Shown one piece after another: positions 53,049 through 62,888 of a stretch of 64,000 bases of DNA. Position 1 is the stretch's first letter, and each line of letters begins with the position of its first letter. Source of the stretch: an uncultured Eggerthella sp. (lineage in GTDB: Bacteria; Actinomycetota; Coriobacteriia; Coriobacteriales; Eggerthellaceae); assembly GCA_900542265.1 (NCBI GenBank), contig UQML01000008.1:1-64000 (forward strand). The letters run 5' to 3'. The translations under genes and the position numbers were made by a program. A model generated the notes under the pieces. That model was not told the DNA's origin, did not search any database, and was given only the letters and a program-made list of their open reading frames with translations.

Positions 53049-54565
53049 TTCTTTTGGGCGTTATAGCGCGCCACGGCTTCAAGATACCATGAGGTCATTT
53101 CATGCGCCAACTTTTCATGGTAGGCATCAGGCACTGTTTCTGAAAGTTCACGATACATCTCATCTATATACCGTCTTACCGTCTCGGGCGATTCATGCGC
53201 AAGTGCGCGCTCAATATGATCAACAGCAGCATTGTGAATCTCAACCATACGCGCTTTCTTGTCCATAATCTCATCTGCACTCATCTGGCGAGCCTCATTC
53301 ATTATCTTGCCCATCTGCCGATGGCCGCTGAGCGTATAAAGGTAATTATGGGGATTACGCGTAATTTCTTTTACTGCAACCACTGGATGCATATCAGCAA
53401 CGCGATAGGTAATGGATGCGAGTAGAGGCATCATCAACACTGTCACGGCTCCCGCGAAAATCAAAACCGATGCAATCTCTTGCGTCATCGTGCCAGCGTC
53501 CACAGCAACACTCGTTACCGCAACAATAAGAGGAAGCGCTGTTGTGCAGTAGAGCGATACCGACAAGCGCCCATTAAGCGACATGGTTTGTTTGGTACGT
53601 GGAATCGAAAGGGCAATAAAAATAGGAAGTCCTCGAATAAACAGGAGTAAAACAATAAAGCCCACCAAAATCAGAGGCTCAGTAAACACCGCTTGCATAT
53701 TGATTGAAGTTCCTGACACGACAAAGAAAACGGGAATAAAAAAGCCATAACCAATACCTTGCAGCTTTTCTTCCAGTACATCATTTCCCTCAGGTAATAT
53801 CACGCGCAAAACAAAGCCCGCAGCAAAAGCACCTAATACAATATCGAGGTCAAAAATTGCTGAGACTGCAGTAAGTAACACGAGCAGCAACACTGTTAAG
53901 CGAACAAAACTTTGCGATGTGGTTTGAGCACTCTCAGTAAACCAACCATAGATTTTCCCGCCAGCTGTGCGCACCCGTGTTCCTAAAAGTGCCACCACAA
54001 CTGCAATGAGTACAAATGCAATCAAAATGATGATGGTAAGCCATGTCGCACGGGTGGTAAGCAAAAGCGCCATAGCAATCACCGGGCAAAGCTCTCCCCA
54101 TGTTCCGTACGACAAAACCGCATCGCCAACAGGAGTTCCCATCAAATGGCGCTCCTGCAAAATTGGCAGAATAGTGCCCAGTGCGGTAGTAACAAGAGCG
54201 ATCGCTGCCGCTAAGACATCAAAGGTCATATGAGTCACAAGCGCAAGCAGGAGCATAGCGCCATAAGCAATACCAAACGAAACCACCCATGTCAAAAATC
54301 CGCGTCGCCCTTGTTTATTAGTCAGATTAGAAGGGCTAATCTCAAAACCTGCAAACAGAAAAAGAAACGCAAGCCCCAAATCAGAAATGAGTTTGATGGC
54401 ATCATCAACCTGAATACACCCTGCCAGATAGGGTCCCAAAAAAGCACCAGCAAAAAGCAAAATCACAATTTCTGGAATTGCCTGTTTAGGAACAAGGCGA
54501 GTAATGATAGGAGCAAAAGCCGCGATAGCGACAATAACGGTAAGAGAAATAAAGTCAATGGTCAT
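53012..54565 (-). CDS. Cation:proton antiporter (CPA2/KefB-like)
   Basis: 517 residues. About 12 membrane segments in residues 1-385, with family motifs such as LFLFAGFEISPSNL (~70), TTALGTILPILQERHLMGTPVGDAVLSYGTWGELCPVIAMALLL (~123-165) and a GFFIPVFFVVSGTSINM (~270) segment. A cytoplasmic tail of ~130 residues rich in charged helices follows; it is not a TrkA-N nucleotide domain. Probably exchanges Na+ or K+ for H+. No ribosome binding problem: the ATG at 54565 follows GAGGAG. Single gene, convergent overlap with thiE. Confidence 0.88.
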   Translation of the reverse strand: MTIDFISLTVIVAIAAFAPIITRLVPKQAIPEIVILLFAGAFLGPYLAGCIQVDDAIKLISDLGLAFLFLFAGFEISPSNLTNKQGRRGFLTWVVSFGIAYGAMLLLALVTHMTFDVLAAAIALVTTALGTILPILQERHLMGTPVGDAVLSYGTWGELCPVIAMALLLTTRATWLTIIILIAFVLIAVVVALLGTRVRTAGGKIYGWFTESAQTTSQSFVRLTVLLLVLLTAVSAIFDLDIVLGAFAAGFVLRVILPEGNDVLEEKLQGIGYGFFIPVFFVVSGTSINMQAVFTEPLILVGFIVLLLFIRGLPIFIALSIPRTKQTMSLNGRLSVSLYCTTALPLIVAVTSVAVDAGTMTQEIASVLIFAGAVTVLMMPLLASITYRVADMHPVVAVKEITRNPHNYLYTLSGHRQMGKIMNEARQMSADEIMDKKARMVEIHNAAVDHIERALAHESPETVRRYIDEMYRELSETVPDAYHEKLAHEMTSWYLEAVARYNAQKNQETRSGAPRNA

Positions 54566-54812
54566 AAGGCGCTCTCCTCTTGCCGCAACTCACCTAAAAG
54601 CTTGCTATAAGCTTTTTAAACGATACTTCTAGTGTAAATCTCTTGCTCACTTCCTACCTCCTCGCACAGCAACAGTTTCTTTCCAATCAGGTGACGAGAC
54701 GCTCTTTCAAAGGGGTATACCTGACTGATCTTGCCATACTTAATTTTGCGGACATAAGAAACGCTATCCGTACGCCTGCGACCTATCGATACTATTGAAA
54801 TGAGGTTAACTC

Positions 54813-56216
54813 ATGAAATTGCCCGCCCTCGACAAAGGACAAATTGTTCGCCATGCCCTTTTTGCGGCGGCTATGGGTGTCGTCGGCGCAGGTGCCTCCA
54901 TTTTGTTGTGCATCTGTATAGATGCAGCTTACAAAGTAAACCAAGCGTATCCATGGACGCTCTTTTTGCTTCCTATCCTTGGTATTGCTTCAATCTTTTT
55001 ATACAAAGCCCTCAATCTCAATGTCTATCTTGCCACCGGTGAAGTAATCGACTCTATGCGAAAAAACAAAGTTATTTCTGCATTCTTAGCACCGGGCATT
55101 CTGCTGGGTACGTGCCTGTCTGTTCTCGGCGGTGGATCAGTTGGCAAAGAATCTGCCGCACTGCAAATGGGCGCATCGCTTGGTGAGACAATTAGTAAAC
55201 CTTTCAAACTCAAGGCCATACGCATTCAGACACAAGACAATGTTCAGCACGGGTATGCAGCTGCAACCGGTATGGCGGCAACCTTTTCAGCGCTCTTTTT
55301 TGCCCCTCTTGGCTCCGCCTTTTTTGTATGGGAACTCTCGCGATTTAAAGGAAACATTACACGGCATTTCCCTTCTCTACTTCTAGCATGCTTTATTGCT
55401 GCAGGTATCAGTAAAACCATTGGCATTGGCGACATTATTCCTCAAGCGCCTATTCCTGACATGGATATCCATTCAATCTTTATGGCAGTGCTTGTATCGG
55501 TCATATGTGGTGTAGCAGGAGCTTTATTTGGAACAATCTTGCGAAAAACCCAACACGTCAATGAGCGCCTTATTAAAAATCCCTATGTATCAGTACTTAT
55601 TGGCGGCGGCATTTTTATAGCTCTGGTGTACTGCAACAATTGGACTGCCTTTGAAGGAATGGGCGGCAACCTTTTAGCACAAGCCATTGCAGGTACAGCA
55701 GGAACCTGGGATTTTGCAATCAAGGCTCTCCTTACCGTTATCGCTTTAGGATTTTGCTATAAAGGTGGCGAGATTATGCCTATGTTTACCATAGGCACAC
55801 TGCTTGGATGCACCCTTGGCTACATTATTGACATTCCACCTGCTTTTGCTGCAGCACTTGGTATGGCAACTTTTTTCTGCGGTGCAACGCGCTGCCCTCT
55901 TGCCGCCTTTTTTATTGGCGTTGAGACTTTTGGTCTTGGATCAATTCCTTATCTTGCCGTAGGTGTATTTTGCGCCTATGCGGCAAGTTTTGACTTTGGT
56001 ATTTACGGTCATGGGACAGCTCGTGAAATGGGAAGGCATCTTCGTCATACCCGTTTTAGTAAAATTGCAACTCTTGCCAGCAAGGCAGCAGAAACAACAG
56101 AACCTGACCCTCACGCTTATCAAGAGCCTTTTGATGCAGTTCTCGACCCTAAACGCTTTATGACAAAAGAGGAAGAGGTCCTTCTTGCCCAAGCAGAAAA
56201 ACATAAAAGCAGTTAA
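54813..56216 (+). CDS. ClC family chloride channel/transporter
   Basis: 467 residues; GAGGT six bases before the ATG. ClC motifs are visible in degenerate form: GSVGKESAALQMGASLGE (~110-127) corresponds to the GKEGP loop with the gating Glu, and GEIMPMFTIGTLLG (~325-338) to the GxFxP loop. The Pro of the first loop is replaced by Ser-Ala, so ion preference (Cl-, F- or other) is uncertain. ~45 residues of polar C-terminal tail follow, without CBS domains. Its 3' end overlaps the convergent small gene by four bases. Confidence 0.87.
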   Translation: MKLPALDKGQIVRHALFAAAMGVVGAGASILLCICIDAAYKVNQAYPWTLFLLPILGIASIFLYKALNLNVYLATGEVIDSMRKNKVISAFLAPGILLGTCLSVLGGGSVGKESAALQMGASLGETISKPFKLKAIRIQTQDNVQHGYAAATGMAATFSALFFAPLGSAFFVWELSRFKGNITRHFPSLLLACFIAAGISKTIGIGDIIPQAPIPDMDIHSIFMAVLVSVICGVAGALFGTILRKTQHVNERLIKNPYVSVLIGGGIFIALVYCNNWTAFEGMGGNLLAQAIAGTAGTWDFAIKALLTVIALGFCYKGGEIMPMFTIGTLLGCTLGYIIDIPPAFAAALGMATFFCGATRCPLAAFFIGVETFGLGSIPYLAVGVFCAYAASFDFGIYGHGTAREMGRHLRHTRFSKIATLASKAAETTEPDPHAYQEPFDAVLDPKRFMTKEEEVLLAQAEKHKSS

Positions 56217-56494
56217 GCAATACCGCGCTTTACTGTTCTCCTCTTGCGCTTAGGAGGCTCAACAGGATCTCTAAAATCAAGCATGAGTTGCTCTTGACCT
56301 TGCACAGACTCATCGGCACGCTCCACTTCTTTGACTGTCCACGCAACCGCTTCCTTCCCGTAGATTTCAAGCATTTTATAGCGTGCATCTTGAATATTTT
56401 GCCGTGATCCCGCGCGATGTTCGCTTTCAAATTCTATTGTTGATGTTTTAGGCGTTTCCCCTCGCGGGGAAACGATCGTCGCGCGATACTTCAT
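56213..56494 (-). CDS. Small conserved-looking hypothetical protein
   Basis: 93 residues with GGGAG ahead of the ATG. It starts MKYRATIVSPRGETPKTSTI, is mixed alpha/beta and ends in a strongly basic tail (PPKRKRRTVKRGIA). No membrane segment, signal or cysteine. The basic tail suggests nucleic-acid contact, but this is guesswork. It overlaps the ClC gene end by four bases and points away from the second MFS-CBS gene. No family recognised. Confidence 0.65.
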   Translation of the reverse strand: MKYRATIVSPRGETPKTSTIEFESEHRAGSRQNIQDARYKMLEIYGKEAVAWTVKEVERADESVQGQEQLMLDFRDPVEPPKRKRRTVKRGIA

Positions 56495-56606
56495 GAATCA
56501 AACTCTCCCAAATTTATATGCGTTGCCGTTTGCCGATCAACGTCCCTACCTTTCTCCGCTTTATGCAAAATCTCCCTGTCGCGTTTTGTTAGGTTAAGGA
56601 ATTACC

Positions 56607-56644
56607 CCTTATTTGCAAGTACCCCAAAGGTAGCGCAAATAAGG
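56607..56644 (+). promoter_or_regulatory. Inverted repeat upstream of the second MFS-CBS gene
   Basis: Perfect 10-bp arms CCTTATTTGC (56607-56616) and GCAAATAAGG (56635-56644) with an 18-base spacer, 45 bases before the ATG. Placement matches the inverted repeat before the first paralogue although the sequences differ. Possible operator. Confidence 0.45.
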
Positions 56645-56689
56645 AAACAGCAAGACAGATACGAACGCACAAGAAGTTGAGGTTAGCTT

Positions 56690-58642
56690 ATGGGACTTAC
56701 TAAAAAGCAGTATACGATGATTTGCGTCTTTTTGGCAGGCGCATTATTAGCGGTTTTAAATCAAACGCTTCTCTCCCCCGCCCTACCGGTCATCATGACC
56801 GACATGCAGATCGATGCTACAACCGTACAATGGTTAACGTCGGGTTATTCATTAGTTGAAGCTATCATTATTCCGCTCTCCGCTTATTTGCTGGGACGTT
56901 TTTCGACCCGCAAACTTTTCATTATTGGCATTAGCCTTTTTGCAATAGGATCCCTTCTTGCCGCTATTGCCCCTGTCTTTGGCGTCATTTTAATTGGACG
57001 TATGTTTCAGGCAGCAGCGACCGGCATTGTCATGCCCATGACCTTTACTGTCATTTTACTCATCTTCCCTCGTGAAAAGCGCGGGCAGGCGATGGGTATT
57101 GTAGGACTTGTTATTGGATTTGCACCTGCTATTGGTCCTTCTCTTTCTGGTGTTTTAGTTGATAGTGTTGGTTGGCGTGCACTCTTTATCATTGTGACCA
57201 TCCTTGCCGTGATCGTCGTGGTCTTAGGCGCCCTCGCCCTCGAAAACTTTGGCAATTTTGAGAAAACCAGCTTTGACAAACCATCTGTTGTACTTTGCTC
57301 CCTTGGTCTTTTGAGCCTACTCTATGGCTTGTCTTCCATCACATCAACAAACAATATAATCCTATGCGGTGCTCTTATTGGTCTAGGACTCGTGCTCCTT
57401 GCTTTCTTTGTCCACCGACAGTTCAAGCTCGATGTACCCCTTTTGCGTATTCAAGTTTTAAAAACACGCAATTTTGCTATCACGGTTACTTTGGTTGCAA
57501 CCATGCAAGGTGCCCTTATTGGTACGGGCGTATTGCTTCCTATCTTTATTCAGTCAGTGCGAGGTTTCAGCGCTCTTGAGACGGGCTTGGTAATGCTTCC
57601 CGGTGCTGTCATTGGTGCTCTGGTAGGTTATTTTGCCGGACGTCTCTTTGACCGTTTTGGAGCACGCAAGATTATTATTCCTGGTTCTGCTGTTGCCTTT
57701 TTAGGCAGTTTTGGCCTTGTATTGTTTGGTATGGATAGCACCCTTGTGTTTATTTGTGTGGTCTATACTGTCTTAGCCATTGGTCTGCAGTTTGTGGTTA
57801 CCCCACTCAATACTTGGGGTATCAACTCACTCGACAACCGTGTTATTCAACATGCTAACGCCGTGTCAAACACCCTCCTTCAAGTAGGCGGCTCCTTAGG
57901 TACCGCAATTCTGGTATCTCTCTCCGCTATGTCAACTACTCTCTACCCTGAAGCATCACCCCTAGAACAGATGTTTTTAGGTGACCACCTTGCATTCTCT
58001 GTTACGGCAACTATCATGTTTTTGGTCTTTGCGGCTATCTGTATTTTTGTACGCGACCGCAAAACAGGCGCAAGCAAAGCTGCTGAGGGAGAACTCGAAG
58101 CTATGCCTGCTCAAATCAAGCCCAGCATTGCTGTTGAACGCGTCATGAACGCTAAGCCCTACTTTGTATCTGAAACAGATACCATTAGAAGCGTTGCACA
58201 AATCATGGCACGCTACAAGACAAGTGGTCTACCCGTTGTTGATACCAACAAGCAAGTCGTAGGATATATTTCTGATGGCGATATCATGAAATACATTGGC
58301 AGAAATGACCAGACTATCTTAGATTCAACGATGATGCTCTACCAAATCAATGAGCAAGAAAGTTACGCACAGCGTGTCGCCGCACTCATTGATCTCAACG
58401 TTATGCGTATTGCCACCAAGCGCGTTATCGCAGTCGATAGCAGCACACCTGTTGAAGATGTGTGTCAGATTTTTGCCAAAAGACGCATCAAGAAAGTTCC
58501 TGTGGTAAAAGACAATAAACTAGTAGGTAGCATCTCGCGTGCAGACATTATCCGATCAACCATGGCAAACTTAGCACTTATTGAAGAAGTCGCAACTAAG
58601 GAAAATGGAGCATCGGATAAACGTCCTGAAATTTTGGCATAG
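56690..58642 (+). CDS. DHA2-type MFS transporter fused to a CBS-domain pair (paralogue 2)
   Basis: 650 residues; GAGG seven bases before the ATG. Same architecture as the gene at 22863 and clearly homologous throughout (LNQTLLSPALPVIM; GYSLVEAIIIPLSAYLLGRF; PREKRGQAMGIVGLVIGFAPAIGPSLSG). Fourteen membrane segments to ~460; CBS 1 from VMNAKPYFVSETDTIRSV to YISDGDIMKYIG (~484-545) and CBS 2 with KKVPVVKDNKLVGSISRADIIRS (~604-626). A CorA-like gene follows at 58758. The substrate is unknown; CBS binding of an adenosine nucleotide is a family-based guess. Confidence 0.9.
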   Translation: MGLTKKQYTMICVFLAGALLAVLNQTLLSPALPVIMTDMQIDATTVQWLTSGYSLVEAIIIPLSAYLLGRFSTRKLFIIGISLFAIGSLLAAIAPVFGVILIGRMFQAAATGIVMPMTFTVILLIFPREKRGQAMGIVGLVIGFAPAIGPSLSGVLVDSVGWRALFIIVTILAVIVVVLGALALENFGNFEKTSFDKPSVVLCSLGLLSLLYGLSSITSTNNIILCGALIGLGLVLLAFFVHRQFKLDVPLLRIQVLKTRNFAITVTLVATMQGALIGTGVLLPIFIQSVRGFSALETGLVMLPGAVIGALVGYFAGRLFDRFGARKIIIPGSAVAFLGSFGLVLFGMDSTLVFICVVYTVLAIGLQFVVTPLNTWGINSLDNRVIQHANAVSNTLLQVGGSLGTAILVSLSAMSTTLYPEASPLEQMFLGDHLAFSVTATIMFLVFAAICIFVRDRKTGASKAAEGELEAMPAQIKPSIAVERVMNAKPYFVSETDTIRSVAQIMARYKTSGLPVVDTNKQVVGYISDGDIMKYIGRNDQTILDSTMMLYQINEQESYAQRVAALIDLNVMRIATKRVIAVDSSTPVEDVCQIFAKRRIKKVPVVKDNKLVGSISRADIIRSTMANLALIEEVATKENGASDKRPEILA

Positions 58643-58655
58643 TTTATCCCCCTCG

Positions 58656-58686
58656 TCTGAGAGGCCTCATTAAGAGACCTCTCAGA
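58656..58686 (+). repeat. Inverted repeat between MFS-CBS 2 and corA
   Basis: Perfect 9-bp arms TCTGAGAGG (58656-58664) and CCTCTCAGA (58678-58686) with a 13-base loop. No T-run follows, so it is probably not a terminator; it may stabilise or separate the mRNA of the two genes. Confidence 0.5.
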
Positions 58687-58757
58687 GAGGACCATCAGAG
58701 GCAATGATGGTGATGAGCTCTTCTCAAGAGGGAGATTATATACGGGCGGTGAGACCG

Positions 58758-59678
58758 ATGAAATACATACTGCGCGATGGCGTTCCAACCCTTTCAACAA
58801 ACTCCGAGCTTGTCACACCTGATGACGTGGTTATTCAAGTTTGGACTCCCTCTGAATTTGATGAACACATTGTTGATCCTATTACCCATAAGCTCATCGA
58901 CCGTGGCCTCTTAGAGACAAATGTTTGCAAAGCTGAGATCACCCGTGATGCAATTGTTGGGCTTTTAATTATTCCGGATGAAAACAACATTTTAGGTAAG
59001 CGCACCCATATTGGATACAAGCTCAGCAAAAAAGAATTAATCCTTATTGATAGCACCAATCTCAGCACTGAAACACTCAATTATTTGCGCACTTTACCCC
59101 TCCCCAGCATTGAAACACCCGCTCATTGCTTGAGTTCCTTTATTGATATCACCTTAGATAACGACACTGAGTTTTTACACGATTATGAGCATTCGATGGA
59201 GCTACTCGAAGGCAGAATCATCGACGACCCCAATACCACAACAAACCGCGACATCTTAACCATACGACGCGAAATCAGCACCATGCTCACCTACTATGAA
59301 GGGCTCTCTGACATGGTTGAATCCATCAACGATGCTTTGTTCCAAGGGCTCACTGATGAGGATCATATCTATCTGCGTGCCCTACAGCATCGCTCTGAAC
59401 GCCTTGAATCACGCGTTCGCTCACTTAAAGAATACAGCTTAAACCTACGTGAACTGTATCAATCACAAATTGATTTGCGCACAAATAACACCATGCGTAC
59501 CTTAACCATAGTGACAACAATCTTCATGCCCTTAACCGTAATTGGCGGTTGGTTTGGCATGAATCTCATTATCCCTATTTCAGATAATCCTTGGAGCTTC
59601 TTGATCGTAACCCTCTTTGCCCTACTCATTATTGTTATTGAGACGCTCTTTTTTAAATTTCGCGGGTGGCTTAAATAA
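58758..59678 (+). CDS. CorA-like divalent cation transporter
   Basis: 306 residues from the ATG at 58758 (GGTGAG five bases upstream); upstream ATGs at 58704 and 58707 would add 18 residues and also have a possible GAGG. The large cytoplasmic domain (~1-240) is followed by two C-terminal membrane segments, the first ending in the diagnostic WFGMN (motif GMN), then LIVTLFALLIIVIETLFF. CorA proteins form pentameric Mg2+/Co2+ channels. It follows the second MFS-CBS gene by 115 bases, same strand, perhaps on one transcript. Confidence 0.9.
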   Translation: MKYILRDGVPTLSTNSELVTPDDVVIQVWTPSEFDEHIVDPITHKLIDRGLLETNVCKAEITRDAIVGLLIIPDENNILGKRTHIGYKLSKKELILIDSTNLSTETLNYLRTLPLPSIETPAHCLSSFIDITLDNDTEFLHDYEHSMELLEGRIIDDPNTTTNRDILTIRREISTMLTYYEGLSDMVESINDALFQGLTDEDHIYLRALQHRSERLESRVRSLKEYSLNLRELYQSQIDLRTNNTMRTLTIVTTIFMPLTVIGGWFGMNLIIPISDNPWSFLIVTLFALLIIVIETLFFKFRGWLK

Positions 59679-59685
59679 ACACTCC

Positions 59686-61875
59686 TTACAATCGCTGACC
59701 GGCACTATCTTGATTGATAATCGATCGCGCAGAGAAGTAGGTAATAAGATAGTAGATACCATACACAATCAAGAATACGACACCGGTAATCAAGCTCACC
59801 GATAAAATATCCATATGCCCAAAGATTGAAATAAAAGGAACGATGGTCGACATAGCACACAAAGTATGAGCACCTGCAACAATTACCGGGGCTAAGAATA
59901 CCAAGCCAATCTGCTTTGCAAGCGAAGCGTTAAGGAGATGCTTTTGAGCACCAAGCTTATTTAAGAGTTCATAGCGCTTACGATTATCACTTGCACTGGT
60001 AAGTTGCTGTAAGGCGAGAATAGCAGCACAAGCAACAACTAAGACAAAACCAATATAGATTGCAAGATAAGCAATAATGGTTGAGAAGCCAACACTTTGA
60101 TCAAAGACTTGCTGACGCGTCTGAGTAAGGGATACTGGCCACAAATCACTTTGAGCCGCATCATTAGAAGTGTCGCGCACCGCATCAGTGAAAGCATCAA
60201 GGTAATCACTAAATGTACCCTCTACCCCATCGTCAACATATTGGACATCCAACACGACATTGACAGGAATTTCGGAAGCGGGAATTGCGTCATCGGGGAC
60301 AATAAGCGTACCCACTGATGAAGGGAATGCTTGCGTCATAAAAGGTTCAGCAATATAGGTCGGAGCAAGCGTGAGGTCGCTATCCCACAGGTGTAACGTA
60401 GGCGTGCGTTTTGACGCATCCTCAATGTATTTTTTGGTCAAGTCAAGATCAACGAGCATCATAGCTTGCGATGGATCAAGGGTAATAGTTTCTTGACCAG
60501 CAAGCTCACGCGCAGCATTGTACTGAGAAAGTTTGATGACTGAAAGACTCGTAACACCATAGTTGCTCTCAATTTCTGAAGCATAGTCAGAGAGCTTCAA
60601 ACCAGAATCTTGCTCGAAGTTTGCCCAGGTGTAATCACAGGTATAGGTGTCATAGAGATCTACTTGTGCTTGACCGGCCACCATGGTATTCCAGGCAGGA
60701 GCGCCAAATTGAGCAGTATGGCTTTCAAGTGCGGCAGCCATATCGCCGTTGTAGGATTTGTATACGTCAACGTTGCGCTCATAGGTTGCTTTGGCAGCAT
60801 CGAAACGCTTCTTTTGCTCAGGGGTAAGTGAATCGGGATCCGTATGAGCAAAGTTAGTGTAGGCATAATTGGTAAACGTGGAACTTACGCTCGCTGAATA
60901 AGGCGCGCTAATACCGCTTTGCACCGAACTAGCAACGCCAATACCTGTTGAAACACTCGTGAGTGCCAAAAAGAGCGTCAAACAAATGACCGTAAGTGAC
61001 ACAAACGTGGTGTTAATACGCGAAGCTATCTGACGCAGAGTAAAAGCATTGAGCCCTTTCCAATAAAAGCCCTTAACGTTTTGCAGGAACCGAAGCAAAA
61101 AGCCAGCAGCTGAGTAGAAGAACAGGAACGTGCCCACAATCATCATGCCCGTAGCGAGTGCAAAGTTACCATTCATAACAAAACCGTTATTGACGAGAAC
61201 GGCATACGCAGACCCAATTAAGGCAACAGATGCACAGAACAAAAGCGCAGTAAGGGGCAAGGACTTTACCAAATACGTATCGTTTTTGGACTCTGATTTA
61301 ATGAGATCAATAATGCGTGCTCGGGCAATAAAGCGGATAGAAAGCAGGAGCGAGATCACAAACATCACCACAAACGCAATGATGGTCAAAAGCGCTGCTT
61401 TTTCCGAAAAGAATAGAGCAAAGCCAGGAATCTCTGCTACAAAGAGCAGAGAGGTGGCATACAAAAGAGCAAGTGAAAGCACAAACCCTATCGCCAAACC
61501 AACAATAAGCGAGACGCCACCGACAAAAAACGTTTCCACGGTAAGAAGACGCATCAGCGTGGCTTTAGGCATGCCGAGTAGTTGATAGAGTGCAAATTCG
61601 TTGTTGCGGCGGCGCACCAAAAAGCGGTTTGCGTAAATAACAAGAAAGCCGAGGATTGCAATAATGAAGACGGATACGCCGTTAATGAGGATGGACAAAA
61701 GCTCAATCATTGAGTTTTGTTGCTCAGTGAGAGAAAGCATGGCTTGCTGCTCTTGAATGGTATTGAACGCATAAAAGAGTGCAACGCCAAACACAAGCGT
61801 GCAAAAATAAATGGCAAAATCCTTGTAGGAGCGTCGGACATTGGCAAGAGCTAGTTTGGTGATCATAGATATCAC
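59686..61875 (-). CDS. BceB-like ABC transporter permease (FtsX family)
   Basis: 729 residues. N-terminal half has hydrophobic spans and the FtsX-like NNEFALYQLLGMPKATLMRLLTVETFF segment; a ~200-residue extracellular domain lies at ~320-560 (TDPDSLTPEQKKRFDAAKATYERN), and further spans follow to the C-terminus. This is the layout of BceB-type permeases that sense and expel peptide antibiotics. It overlaps the ATPase gene by four bases (ATGA) and lies seven bases beyond the convergent corA stop. Confidence 0.88.
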   Translation of the reverse strand: MISMITKLALANVRRSYKDFAIYFCTLVFGVALFYAFNTIQEQQAMLSLTEQQNSMIELLSILINGVSVFIIAILGFLVIYANRFLVRRRNNEFALYQLLGMPKATLMRLLTVETFFVGGVSLIVGLAIGFVLSLALLYATSLLFVAEIPGFALFFSEKAALLTIIAFVVMFVISLLLSIRFIARARIIDLIKSESKNDTYLVKSLPLTALLFCASVALIGSAYAVLVNNGFVMNGNFALATGMMIVGTFLFFYSAAGFLLRFLQNVKGFYWKGLNAFTLRQIASRINTTFVSLTVICLTLFLALTSVSTGIGVASSVQSGISAPYSASVSSTFTNYAYTNFAHTDPDSLTPEQKKRFDAAKATYERNVDVYKSYNGDMAAALESHTAQFGAPAWNTMVAGQAQVDLYDTYTCDYTWANFEQDSGLKLSDYASEIESNYGVTSLSVIKLSQYNAARELAGQETITLDPSQAMMLVDLDLTKKYIEDASKRTPTLHLWDSDLTLAPTYIAEPFMTQAFPSSVGTLIVPDDAIPASEIPVNVVLDVQYVDDGVEGTFSDYLDAFTDAVRDTSNDAAQSDLWPVSLTQTRQQVFDQSVGFSTIIAYLAIYIGFVLVVACAAILALQQLTSASDNRKRYELLNKLGAQKHLLNASLAKQIGLVFLAPVIVAGAHTLCAMSTIVPFISIFGHMDILSVSLITGVVFLIVYGIYYLITYFSARSIINQDSAGQRL

Positions 61876-62666
61876 TCCCCTTCCTCAAGGCGAGCAACAG
61901 TAGCAACAATAGCGGCGTGGAATTCTTTGCGATCACGCTCATCGCGGCGCATTTGACCCCAGAGCTTACCATCGCGAATGAAGATGATACGATCGCACCA
62001 GGACGCGGTGGCGGCATCGTGGGTAACCATCAAAATGGTGGCACCCGAATTTTTAAGCGAGTAAAACGCCGTCAAAAGCTCGCGGGCTGATTTGGAGTCA
62101 AGCGCACCCGTTGGCTCATCGGCTAAGATGAGGCTTGGACGCATAATAACTGCGCGCGCGGCTGCCGCACGCTGCTTTTGACCGCCCGACACTTCATAAG
62201 GGAAGCGCTCGAGGGTTTTTTCAATGCCGAGTTGCGTTGCAATCGTGCGCGTACGCTTGAGGATTTCTTGAGCTGATACGCCTGCCAGCGAGAGAGGAAG
62301 GGCTATGTTCTCCTGAATGGTAAGCGTATCAAGCATGTTTGAATCCTGGAAAACAAAGCCGAGCTCTTCTCGCCTAAATGCGGCCAACGCACGTCCCTGC
62401 AATGCTTCCAGGTTGGTAGCCCCCACGCGGATCGATCCGCTCGTTGGCTCATCAATGGTAGCAATACAATTAAGAAGCGTAGATTTTCCCGAGCCCGATG
62501 GACCCATAATCCCTACGAATTCTCCGGGCGCAATACTAAAACTAATATGTGAAAGCGCTTGAGTAATAACTCCGTGTTGCGCTTCAGTACGCTTGCGCTT
62601 TAAACCAGTTTGACCATAGCATTTTGAAACGTCGCGTACTTCTAACAGTGACGATGGAGCCTGCAT
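61872..62666 (-). CDS. BceA-like ABC transporter ATP-binding protein
   Basis: 264 residues from the ATG at 62666 (AAGGGA eight bases upstream). Walker A GIMGPSGSGKSTLLNCIA (~53-70), Q-loop FVFQDSNMLD (~105), signature VSGGQKQRAAAARA (~157), Walker B SLILADEPTGALDSKSA (~177-193), switch His VTHD (~217). Partner of the permease downstream. The pair is divergent from a response regulator and sensor kinase, as in Bce-type antimicrobial-peptide resistance modules, so regulation by them is likely. Actual substrate unknown. Confidence 0.92.
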   Translation of the reverse strand: MQAPSSLLEVRDVSKCYGQTGLKRKRTEAQHGVITQALSHISFSIAPGEFVGIMGPSGSGKSTLLNCIATIDEPTSGSIRVGATNLEALQGRALAAFRREELGFVFQDSNMLDTLTIQENIALPLSLAGVSAQEILKRTRTIATQLGIEKTLERFPYEVSGGQKQRAAAARAVIMRPSLILADEPTGALDSKSARELLTAFYSLKNSGATILMVTHDAATASWCDRIIFIRDGKLWGQMRRDERDRKEFHAAIVATVARLEEGE

Positions 62667-62852
62667 GAGCGTATCCCTTTCTTTAAGCCTTGTGATGGTG
62701 TCGTCGCAGATAAAACGCATCAACCAACACGTTTTCCTATGACCGCTATCAAGCTTAAAAAAGGGTGCTGGCACCATACTGGCACACGGCTCACAATAAG
62801 CTAACTATTATGCGCTTATCCTGACATTTACCTGACTTAGACGGAGGCGAGA

Positions 62853-62882
62853 TAGGCAAAAAGAGTCCGGGCATGATATAAC
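62853..62882 (+). promoter_or_regulatory. Promoter of the response regulator, probably leaderless
   Basis: TAGGCA (62853-62858), 18-base spacer, TATAAC (62877-62882), which predicts transcription starting within a base or two of the ATG at 62889. The ATG has no Shine-Dalgarno, which fits a leaderless message. Confidence 0.45.
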
Positions 62883-62888
62883 ACTAGC

